This document shows, piece after piece, positions 12,018-21,362 of a DNA stretch of 64,000 bases. Below the pieces are notes generated by a model, which saw only the letters and a list, made by a program, of their open reading frames with translations, was not told the origin of the DNA and did not search any database. Source of the DNA: Cystobasidium ongulense (Eukaryota > Basidiomycota > Cystobasidiomycetes > Cystobasidiales > Cystobasidiaceae). Position 1 is the stretch's first letter; the number at the start of each line of letters is the position of its first letter. The stretch is taken from the NCBI GenBank assembly GCA_022835595.1, contig BQUP01000005.1, positions 1,979,501 to 2,043,500 of the forward strand, read 5' to 3'. The translations under genes and the position numbers were made by a program.

Positions 12018-13092
12018 GTTTTGTGCAACCCAAGCATATATTACTAGTTGTTATGATACATAAAGTTGAGCTTTCTGTAGTTTGGCGGGGACTTATTGGC
12101 TCTATATCTGGTACCGGTGAGTGTGAGGAACTGCAATGCAAGTGAAAAGCAGCACAAGAACGCTATTTCAGCTGGACTAACACGTCCTCTATACTGAATT
12201 GATGGGTTGTTTCGCTCTCTTCTATCATATGACCCTCTCAACCACTGAGGCTGTTTTTAGTATACATCAGGCGGGTATCGGATAGAGCGAGACCTGGTAG
12301 GATTTCATCATGGTCGCTTTACCTGGTATTCGTTCAGAAGTATACAGAAACAGAACAGAGATTACTGCGGAAGCACATTAATTAGCTGATAGAGTAATGG
12401 TAGTAGTAGTGGAGAGTTGTCTGAGTTAGCGTTTTCCTCCGATTCTTTCCATGCTGCAAGCTTATGTCAGCGCACGTTCATGGACTCTATCTCAGGATGC
12501 GAATAATAATAACTGCACGAACATAGACATAGACAAGCGCAGTGGGGTGTAATTTACAGGATGAGAGTAAGTTAGAGCAATGGACACTACAACCCTGCTA
12601 TGTACTGTGGGTGTGGTATATACGAGTGGAAGGGCTGCATGACTGCTCTTCTCGCTATCGCAACCCGGGAGTTTGAGCGGTGACTGTTTCCGAAATGGCA
12701 GATGGGCAGATGGAGTGATGGACTGGAGCTATGTACACTGGTCACATTGTAATAGTAGTAGGCTGCAGTAACAACAGTTGTAATGCGCATCTGTATCCGA
12801 GTACTACATTAATGCATCCTGCTCTCTGCGCGATAACTTTCAAGGTCGAGACCCCGTCACATGGCATGGCAAGCTGGAGATTGGATTGGATTCAATATTG
12901 GGTGGCATTAATGGGGATATAGTTATTCTGGGAGCGAGGTGCTCTTCATTGCATTCATTACTACTACTATCATCAACTGCTGGTGCTACCACTCGTTGAA
13001 GCTTCCACCTCTTGCCCACTTCTCTTCTTCTCTTGTCATCTCTTTCCTGCTCTCTTCTGCACCCACCTCGAGCAGCGCAAAGAGACACGGCG
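12018..13092. other. Spacer upstream of the large membrane-protein gene
   Basis: About 1.1 kb with no gene I can support. The last 130 bases are rich in C and T and probably form the leader of the next gene. The long minus-strand open frame that overlaps 12840-13481 looks like a shadow. Confidence 0.5.
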
Positions 13093-16000
13093 ATGGGCGA
13101 CTCGCTCAAGCGGCGGAGGAGGAGAGGGAGAGCAGACGACGACAGCGACGACAGAGGCGAAGGATGCTCGTACTCGCGTGAGTTGCGCCTCATCTTTTCA
13201 TGCTTGGTACACGCACACTCGCTAACCTCGCCCATTCCAGAAATAGGCAACTCGCCGGGACTGCAAGAATCGTCAACAGAGAGCGATACACTCCCAAACG
13301 AAGTAGAATGCACCTGTACACACACACAATCAACATACACTCGCCGTACAAGACCCCATACACTCGCCTGGCTCGCTGCGACCACTGCGATCCTCGCAAC
13401 CTCGACAACGCATGCCTCTGCCTCGCCAGTCCATAAAGGCAAAGGAAGGGCAGTGGAGGATGTGTCACCTCTGCCTGGCATTCAGCACAATCAAGATATA
13501 TACTCGGATGCACAGAGTCGCGCCTCGTATCCCTTGGGTCGCTCTGCTAGCCGTCCATCCCGTCTCGGGGCATTCGCCCTTCCCGCACTCGAAGACGGAC
13601 AGCAGCAGCAGCAGCAACCTCGTCACCTCGACAAGAGAGAGGGCAGTACACATCGCTCAAACACGCCTGAAGGTATCGCATCGCACTATGTATACGTAGA
13701 CGGCCAATGGGTCCCCTCGTCCGACTGGTCTCTGAATGGCCAGAATGGGGCAGCAAGCCATGCAGCCGCTGCTGATGACACCAGCGAAGGGAGAGCAAGC
13801 AGCAACGACGACGACAATGGCTCAGCATCAGAAGCGGGCAGTAGAGATGAAGATGGATCAGCAGGACAAGGACCAAGTACGCGGCAGAACAATGCAAGCT
13901 CAAACCCTACTACCGCTGCTGTGTCTTCCACGACTCTGGGATGGGCGAAATCCACAAACGCGATTCTAGGTGTCGATATCGAGACTGAGCTGTCTGATCA
14001 TTCAACATCAACACACTCTATGACGAGCGGTAGAATTGTAACGAGATCAAGTATGGCTACGTATATCACTGGAACACCTTCTTCGACCTCTTCAGCAACT
14101 TCACCATCGAGCACAAAAACTAGCACAGCAGGAGCAGCAGCAGCCTATGACTTCTCAAGAGATGTGCCGAATGGATGGATAAGTGATGGAAGGACAGCAG
14201 CATATGCAGTACCTGTCATCATCGGTCTATCCGTCTTCTTAGCTTGCATTATTTTTGGATTAATTCTTGTTCTTTTACGAATGAATAAGTCGAGAAAGAG
14301 GAGGAGGAAAGCTGTATTGAATGGTCAATTAAAGTTATCTGAAGAGGGTAATGTGAAAACTAGACCTTCTTCTCCTGCTATTGGGAACGATGATAATGGA
14401 CAAGCTGCTGGATTCTCCTCATCTATCGATAACGGAGCAAGAAGAAGAAGCGCAGACGACGATAACAATGAAGAGAATGAAAAGAACATCAAGAGAAGAA
14501 TAGGTAGGAAATGGACACCTAACCTTTCTAATAATAGTATGCTTAGAAAACGAAGAAAAAGGATTGCGCAACTGTTCAAGAGGGATGAACCTGTTCAAGA
14601 GCTCATTATTGAAGACGCTTCATCTGATGAGGGAGTGGAAGAAAGAGGGGAGACAAATGAGCACGAAGGTCTTAGGAGGAGATCCCTTTCGAGCTCTTCT
14701 TCGTCATCTAGGAGAGCGGAGACTGGATTACACACCGATGATACGCTCTCGAGGACCGCTTCGAATACTTCGACGGTCTTTTCAGCAAATGCAGTTAGAG
14801 GGCATGACGATCAAGGCAGAACGTATGACGGACCTCCTTCGCTACGTGTCGATACGAGCTTTACCGCCCCCACCGGCAATGATCAAGCCTCTTCCCCACT
14901 TGCTGGCACCACTGTCGCCTCCCCCGCAAGTGCATCTCGAGAAGATCTACAATTACCTCACGCAAGGAGTGAAAGTATAGATCAAGGAGACCATCATGCC
15001 GTTTCTGTTCCTTCCGTTGGACCTCCTGCGTACATGCAGCCTCCAACGCCTGCGTACTCTAGAGCGCCTGCTATTGCTGGCTCGACCTCAAACACCACTT
15101 CCAATGCCGGTCATGGTCTTGCTATTCCAGCTTCTGGGTATCTGTCGAATGTATCTACACCAGGTCTATCAGATGAGAAGAGAGCTTTACTTGGTTTCCC
15201 TAACCTTTCAGGTGAAATGGTACCTGGATCTTCAAACGATGCATTCAGGGAACAGAGGAGATATGAACATTTGTATTCTTCTAGAGAAGGTGGTGATGAT
15301 CAACTTGAACAAATGACTGGAGCTCCTACTTTATCCCTTCCTCTATCTTTACCTTTCTTTTCTAATTCCACTTCTTCCACTGGTTCATCACAATCTGTGA
15401 GACATAGTAGAGGAGAAGTTAATGGAAATGAAGACGAGGAATTAGCTAGAAGAGTACAACAAGATGCTATTGAAGAACATAGAAGGGAATTACAAGCTTC
15501 TTTCGTTGGTCATGTCGCTGTTTCGGACAAGGAAGTACTTGGAAGATTGAGATTGGCTGCTTCTGCTCCTTCAATCCCTCCAAGTAATGGAGAAGAAGAA
15601 AGTACTTCGCCATCATTATCATCTCCCGATGCGAATGATAGGATAAGAATGGACTTCCAAGATGCTTCTGCTCCTTCATTCGATGAGACGGAGGAAGATG
15701 AAGATAATGAGACATCAAGTGAGAGCAATGCGCGGATTTCATCTTCGACAAACCCGAGTTTGCTACCTGCTCCTCCTCAACCTCTCGAGCATGTACTACA
15801 TCAACTACCCCAAGTAGACGAGAAGACTCGTCTAAGACAAGCTGAAGAAAGACAAGCTCTCTCGCACTTTTTGTCACTGTCAGGAGTGGATGATATTCAT
15901 TCTCCATCGGTACCTTCTGCTCCACCTCTTTCTATAAATACGGATAAGGATTCCGCCTCTGCACCTTCTGCGCCGGTGTTTTCTCTCGAGGAGGAATATC

Positions 16001-16140
16001 AACGATATCCTTCGGCTCCACCTGCTGTCGAATTGGATAACGCTGCACCTTCTGCACCTTCTTATGTCTTAGATGATGACGATGACGAGTCTAGCACTAG
16101 CGATCCTGAGAGCAGACCTTACGTTGAAGGAGTCGTATGA
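13093..16140 (+). CDS. Single-pass membrane protein with Ser/Thr-rich outer part and long acidic tail
   Basis: Two exons, 13093-13177 and 13241-16140; 994 residues. The intron has GTGAGT, a CTAAC branch site and CCAG; it is 63 bases and stop-free, so the unspliced frame is also open. A hydrophobic stretch at residues 70-90 (LAWLAATTAILATSTTHASA) looks like a signal sequence, although it lies far from this start, so a later start or another first exon is possible. Next come a glutamine run, a Kex2-like LDKREG site near residue 160, a Ser/Thr-rich region, and a clear membrane helix at about 350-375 (VIIGLSVFLACIIFGLILVL) stopped by NKSRKRRRK. The tail of about 600 residues is polar and repeats S-A-P-S/P motifs between acidic patches. 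The layout fits a type I cell-surface protein or wall sensor; no family is recognised. Confidence 0.85.
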   Translation: MGDSLKRRRRRGRADDDSDDRGEGCSYSRELRLIFSCLVHAHSLTSPIPEIGNSPGLQESSTESDTLPNEVECTCTHTQSTYTRRTRPHTLAWLAATTAILATSTTHASASPVHKGKGRAVEDVSPLPGIQHNQDIYSDAQSRASYPLGRSASRPSRLGAFALPALEDGQQQQQQPRHLDKREGSTHRSNTPEGIASHYVYVDGQWVPSSDWSLNGQNGAASHAAAADDTSEGRASSNDDDNGSASEAGSRDEDGSAGQGPSTRQNNASSNPTTAAVSSTTLGWAKSTNAILGVDIETELSDHSTSTHSMTSGRIVTRSSMATYITGTPSSTSSATSPSSTKTSTAGAAAAYDFSRDVPNGWISDGRTAAYAVPVIIGLSVFLACIIFGLILVLLRMNKSRKRRRKAVLNGQLKLSEEGNVKTRPSSPAIGNDDNGQAAGFSSSIDNGARRRSADDDNNEENEKNIKRRIGRKWTPNLSNNSMLRKRRKRIAQLFKRDEPVQELIIEDASSDEGVEERGETNEHEGLRRRSLSSSSSSSRRAETGLHTDDTLSRTASNTSTVFSANAVRGHDDQGRTYDGPPSLRVDTSFTAPTGNDQASSPLAGTTVASPASASREDLQLPHARSESIDQGDHHAVSVPSVGPPAYMQPPTPAYSRAPAIAGSTSNTTSNAGHGLAIPASGYLSNVSTPGLSDEKRALLGFPNLSGEMVPGSSNDAFREQRRYEHLYSSREGGDDQLEQMTGAPTLSLPLSLPFFSNSTSSTGSSQSVRHSRGEVNGNEDEELARRVQQDAIEEHRRELQASFVGHVAVSDKEVLGRLRLAASAPSIPPSNGEEESTSPSLSSPDANDRIRMDFQDASAPSFDETEEDEDNETSSESNARISSSTNPSLLPAPPQPLEHVLHQLPQVDEKTRLRQAEERQALSHFLSLSGVDDIHSPSVPSAPPLSINTDKDSASAPSAPVFSLEEEYQRYPSAPPAVELDNAAPSAPSYVLDDDDDESSTSDPESRPYVEGVV

Positions 16141-16768
16141 AGACTGCCTTGAAGTGGTAATGCAACTCTTCCCTCTTACTTCAAAAGAAGCCTCAACCAT
16201 AACACGAGTCACTGCCATCGTTGCAGCCATTCAAAACAAACACAACAAGAAGCATCTTGTGGATATATTACAACAAATGTTCAGATCTATGTTCTTACTT
16301 TCGATATTTCGTATATAGCAGTATTCCTTTTTACATATAGGACTAGTATTCTTTGTCCATACCGAGTCATCCCCCTTTCTTTTTCCTCTTCCTGGCTTCA
16401 ATACCAGTTATATCAGGTGCTCTATCTGCCAGCCTTGTTAGTAGTCATTAGTATCAGTGCGTATATAGCTTAGCTTGTCTGTTAGGCCTCAACCCCCCGC
16501 CTATGTATCGCCTCGCATCGCGGCAGTATCTTCAATTGAAATGCAGCATTCTCATTTTAAGAAGACGTCGTTATAGAATACGACACTGCGCTATCCTATT
16601 CACTGTATGCTGCTGTTTCTGCTTTCATCGGCTGAGAGTGAGATCCCCCGCCACGCCTTGCTGTGATTTTTGGCCACCACAGACGTTCGAGGTGGACTCT
16701 TGCCTTTGCTCTTTCGCATTTCCACGTATCCTCCATACAAGACAGTGCGAATCACTATTCTACAAGCG
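16141..16768. other. Spacer upstream of CBP3
   Basis: About 630 bases that should contain the 3' UTR of the membrane-protein gene and the promoter of CBP3. I see no gene, RNA or repeat. Confidence 0.5.
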
Positions 16769-18101
16769 ATGGCCTCTACTCGATTAAGCAACAGCGCTGC
16801 GATACGCCTCCTCAGCCGAGAAGCTGCAGGACCGTCTCTAGCGGTTGTTGCTGGAAAAGAAGCTTCACTTGCTCGATGCAGAAACTATGCTTCGACATCG
16901 AAGAGCGTCAGCAGTTTGGCGATAGGCAGCAATGACAAGGCTATTCTCATGCCCAATCAGAACAGCTCGTACATGCCAGCTAGAGGACTTTCATCGTCTG
17001 CTGTAGCTCCTACCCACGCTTCGCCCACAACTTGTCAATCGACACCTTCACCCTCATCATCATCATCGCCCACACAAGCTCCACCAGCAGCACCAGCAGC
17101 AACAGGCTTGCTGGGCGGTATAGCCAAGATAATGGGATACGATACACGAACTAGCGCTGCTATCAGAACAACTTCTGACTATTACGATCGATGCTCGGAA
17201 CGTGACGAGAAGGAGGGTACTTTTTGGTATGATGGTAAGCTCGCTCCCATCTCTCCTTTTGTTCATTCCAATTTCGTCGGAGAGAGAGACTGCTCAAGCT
17301 GATATTCTTATTCTTCCCTTCTTAGAATGCGGCCTACCTATTTCGTATCAATCATGGATGCAAATCACAAATCTACACATTTGGCTTTTATCAGTTCGAT
17401 TCCGTTCGTTACCAGCTCCTTTAGGACGTACCTACATTCAAGAGATAGTGAATCATTATTTCATTCACGCTGAAAGTTTAATGCGAGGTCGATACAATAT
17501 CAAACAGAATAGACTTATTAAAGGATATATGCGTGATATGTTATACCAATATCATGGTGCTAATATGGGATACGATGAAGGCCTAGTTAGTGGCAGTGAT
17601 GCAGTACTAGCAGCTGCAGTATGGAGGAACCTATTTGGTGCAGGGTGGGGTCGAATGGGTGGAGTCAAAGGAAAATTAAATCAAGATGGAAAAGCAATTG
17701 CTGCTGATCCTAAAGATCCTCAAAGTGATAAGGTCACACCTGAAGAAGCATTGGCGGATTTAGATGTTGCTGCTCCCCCTCCTCCTCCTTCACCTCTAGG
17801 TGCCTCTACAGCTACTGAAGCAGTCGCACCTCAAAAAGTAGGTAATCAAGCAGGTGGTTATCATTCTGGTGGTTCTGGACTCGTAGATCCCCTACCTATA
17901 CATGAACCCGCTACTCTACAAGGTGTAGAAGCCAAAGAAGCGAGATTTGCTGTTAATATTGAGAGATTGGTCAAATGGATCAGAAGCGAAGTCAGAAGAA
18001 TGGAGAATATATCTGATGAAAATGTCATGAATGGAGCTGGTATAGATCGTATGAGCGGAAAGAGCAACCCTGGTAGTTTGACTGATTTTAGTAGAATCTA
18101 G
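16769..18101 (+). CDS. CBP3: Cbp3/UQCC1-type chaperone for cytochrome bc1 complex assembly
   Basis: Two exons, 16769-17234 and 17326-18101; 413 residues. Residues 1 to about 45 are basic and Ser/Ala-rich (RLSNSAAIRLLSREAAG), as in a mitochondrial presequence, followed by a Ser/Pro/Ala linker. The conserved domain starts near residue 155: DECGLPISYQSWMQITNLHI, then RFRSLPAPLGRTYIQEIVNH, FIHAESLM and the region ending MGYDEGLVSGSDAVLAAAVW. In yeast, Cbp3 with Cbp6 binds the mitoribosome exit, promotes cytochrome b synthesis and hands the new protein to complex III assembly. The C-terminal half carries a proline-rich insert and a basic helix. The gene is convergent with RCF1. Confidence 0.93.
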
Positions 18102-18336
18102 GCACTGCGAGGATGGAAGCCCTAGATAAGTCATCTGTTGTCTCGTCTACTGCAATGTAGCATATTTCTACGTCCAGTCTTTTTTTTGCCAAGTTCAGCC
18201 CATTCCTTATAGTCCACAAGTCTTTGATCGAATTGTATTGTATTGCGCTTGTCAAGTTAGCAAGCTTGAATTCCCTCTATTGCTACAGTGTTTCACTTCG
18301 TGTTCTTCTCATCAAAAGCGCCCGAATGGAGACTAT

Positions 18337-18867
18337 TCAACCAGAACTGTTGGCCGCCTCAGCAGCAGTGGCGGCTTCTGCCAATTTCATACTCTTATCA
18401 AACTCTTTATCTCTGACTGCTTTTTGAGCCGCTTTTTGATCTGCTTTGTCTTTACGTCTTGCTTCACCATACCATATACTTCCTCCCAGAGCGGCTGCAA
18501 TCACAAAAAACAGATGTAATGGTCAGCTGAACATTAGAGGAGTTTAAGAGACCGACGGGAGAAGTGAGGGAGAATCGGACAAGCGTACCGACTACTGTAA
18601 ATGCTTGTGCAGCTACTCTGAATCTCAGCATTCTATTAAATTGAGCTCGATTTCCTTGACGCATGCTTCTTGTCGCTGCGATCAGGGCTACTGATGTGAG
18701 TACGAGGCCTGGAGGTGAATCGTCAGTATTAATCATTGCTGAGTGAAACCATGTTCAGCGAGCTACTGACCGACTGGAACTAGCGGCTCTTCCTTTGCTT
18801 TCCTCGTTGACTTTTGCCATGTCGTTTCTTCAGCTGTATTCTCTTGATATCGTGTAGTGTTGCTCAT
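18337..18867 (-). CDS. RCF1: Rcf1-type HIG1-domain respiratory supercomplex factor
   Basis: Three exons on the minus strand: 18771-18867, 18589-18708 and 18337-18494; 124 residues. The HIG1 signature is clear: EEPLVPVGLVLTSVALIAAT, RQGNRAQFNRMLRFRVAAQ and AFTVVGAALGGSIWYGE. Two membrane helices surround the conserved RFRVAAQ loop, and a charged Ala/Lys-rich helix forms the C-terminus. Rcf1 sits in the inner mitochondrial membrane and helps assemble and stabilise cytochrome c oxidase and the III-IV supercomplex. Length and order match fungal Rcf1 (about 120-200 residues). The ATG at 18867 faces COX23 across 254 bases. Confidence 0.93.
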
Positions 18868-19121
18868 TGCGCAGATCTGAAGCCTGCACCAAACGACAGG
18901 GCAGCAGAACAGCACCGCACAACTGTCAGCGATGCTTGGAATACACAAAGAATGGCAGCCCACCTGTCTCTTGTCGCAGCTTCTGCCACCAAACCGGTTG
19001 TCGCGAGATCAAAATTGCGGACTTTCCTTTGCAATTGGTTTCGAGATCTTGCTTGCCTTTGCTCTTTCTTCTGCCACAAAGTCTTACTCACTTGGAACTC
19101 GTCACAGTCAAGAGTATAGAC
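18868..19121. promoter_or_regulatory. Divergent promoter shared by RCF1 and COX23
   Basis: The 254 bases between the two start codons must hold both promoters and both leaders. Since both products serve cytochrome c oxidase, shared control is plausible. No specific factor site is claimed. Confidence 0.6.
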
Positions 19122-19521
19122 ATGTCTACCCATCCACAGACAACCAAAGAGGCTTCCCATCCGAAACCGTCAGCGAACGCAACGGCGAATGCCAGCGAGC
19201 CGCCTGCAGCCGGTGACGGGACTGGCTCAGCTTCTGGACCCAAGAGCTACAGAGAAATGTTCGATGCAAGAGCAGCGCATACAAAGTGTGAGTCCATGCA
19301 CTTGCTCCTGCTGTGCAGCTTGAGCTCACTGCATTGCTGGGTATCCTCTAGTCACCGATCCTTGCGAGATACCACGACAGCAGTCGATGAAATGCCTCGA
19401 CAAGAATAACTACAACCGTGATGCATGCACTGAATTCTTCAGGAATTACAGAGAATGCAAGAAGACTTGGTTGGATCAAAGACGCGAAGACAGACGTAAC
19501 GGACTGGACGCGTCTGGTTGA
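19122..19521 (+). CDS. COX23: Cox23-type twin CX9C protein, cytochrome c oxidase assembly
   Basis: Two exons, 19122-19287 and 19352-19521; 111 residues. The N-terminal half is polar and disordered, ending in SYREMFDARAAHTKFTDPC. The CHCH fold shows two CX9C pairs: CEIPRQQSMKC and CTEFFRNYREC, followed by KKTWLDQRREDRR. Proteins of this kind are folded by the Mia40 relay in the intermembrane space and support copper delivery to complex IV (Cox23 works with Cox17). The intron splits the Phe codon just before the CHCH domain. The assignment to Cox23 rather than another twin CX9C protein rests on the KFTDPC start and the spacing. Confidence 0.92.
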
Positions 19522-21362
19522 GGCGCCTCACTTCACAACTCAGCTTGCAAACGCCGGGACTGGGTCCTACGACGGACAACAATCAACATGGACAACGACA
19601 AAAGATTAGCGAAACAAAGGGAAGAGAAACACAACAGGTCGAACTGAATGAAAGAAAACTCTACCAGCATGCCCTTGTAGTGTGCGACTGGTGCTGGAAA
19701 ATCTGACCAAATGTCGAGCAATGCCGTACCGAGAGAAGAATCACAAAAGGGCAGAAAACGCTATCACATGCAGTCGCACCCGCTCTTGCCGAGCAAGCTA
19801 TCCCAACGATCCAAGAAGAACAAGAAGACATGATTGTGTCCCCTCCGAATCCATTGTTAATCGTTGTTGTCTCTGGTGGTCACTAGTCCCGGCAAACCCT
19901 CCCGGAACTTCGATATAATTCCAAGCGAAAGAAGAATTGCAAACTTTCACGCTATTGCGAGTCGCAAAGAGAATTAAGCGGTGAAGAACAAGGGCAAACT
20001 GTATTTATCCGTGTCTTCGCAAGTTCCGTTAGGTACTGGGTTCCCCTTGGTCGCAAAATTTTTACCATCGACCAGCAAGTACGGTAGACGCCACCCTTAG
20101 ACTGCCGCAGCTGGAAACGAGGCCCGATCTAAGCAGACGCATATTGAAGTATACTATCGCAATACGACCTTCATGGGCGTTCTTATTCGCAATCGTGTTG
20201 CCATTGCTTGCCGCGTATCACACAGTCATCACTATCACTTTGAAGGCAAAGGCCAGAGTCGATTTCAGTCTTCCTTCACTCATCCGCCTACTGAGCAAGA
20301 CGGCTTGGGCAGAGCATATCTAGAAAAAAACAACCGGTGACCAACAATGAAAGACACGTTTTCTCTTTGTTCTAAACATCCTGTTTGGACAAGGTCATTT
20401 TCGTCTTCTCCCTTACGTCTTTCCCCTTCTATTGCTGCGCTTCATGCTGGAACCGCGGCCTCCGGCTAGCCGAGACTGCATAAACATCTCGTGGAGCAAC
20501 ATGCATTGACGCACGTGCACAGTTGCAGACGATTCACTCTCTATCTATGTGATAGCCGGTTTCTATCACAGCTGCCGTGGGGAATCACGTGCTTTCAATG
20601 CTGATCTCCCAAGCTGCTCTGTACGGAGATCGACTGACCAGAGACTAATTCCGAGTCGCAAAACAGCAGCCTGCTTACCTGCTCTTCGAGTCTAAGGAGT
20701 CTTTGGAGAGAGTACGCCGGTATCCGGTTACCTTGTTCGACAAGTGACGGATGTCTTCCAGGCACCAGTCTTTGCCGGAATTCGAGTGGAGCGCCGGGAA
20801 TTAAACAGACTCCAAGTCGCAGAATGCAATCTACTACTGCCCTTTGAAGGCGTCTTCCATCATTCTAACTGTTTACCTCGACCATCGGCAGTCAGGGCCC
20901 GAGAAAGAAGAGCAGCTTTAGTTCGCCCTTGTTCCCTCTTTTCCCCCAACAAAGTGAGCCCCAATCCAAGATTCAGGACAAGATCCTTGACAGTGCAAGG
21001 ATCTGAGCCCTTGTATCTCTTTCTCTTTCTCTCTCTTTCTCTTTTCTTTCTTCTCCCATCTTTCCCTACACTCGCGACCCATCTGTCCCGCTTGGCTGCC
21101 ATTTTTGCCACCAGCTACTATCTGCCCTATCATCCTCACATCCTCTTCTATTTTATTTCATTCATCTCTTGAGCCGTGCACTACGCATCGAGATTATACT
21201 CCTTGTTGATTGTATAGTCATTGCGAACAGTCCACTTCGACTATCCAGCCATCCATCAAGTGCATATCCAGAGCGAGCACGTGCCTGCGCCGCCATCCAT
21301 CCATCATCAGCAGCAACAGCAGCTACTTGGATCAACACCAGCAACTCGCTTCACCCACCACA
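19522..21362. other. Gene-poor spacer of about 1.8 kb
   Basis: No open frame here resembles a gene. A pure C/T tract at about 21018-21062 lies 300 bases before the next start and probably marks a core promoter or leader; ATCC/CATC-rich sequence follows at 21240-21310. No tRNA, transposon or inverted repeat could be defended by eye. Confidence 0.5.

Noticed and set aside
12840-13481. 213-residue minus-strand open frame
   Set aside because: It overlaps the start of the spliced plus-strand membrane-protein gene and has no domain-like order.
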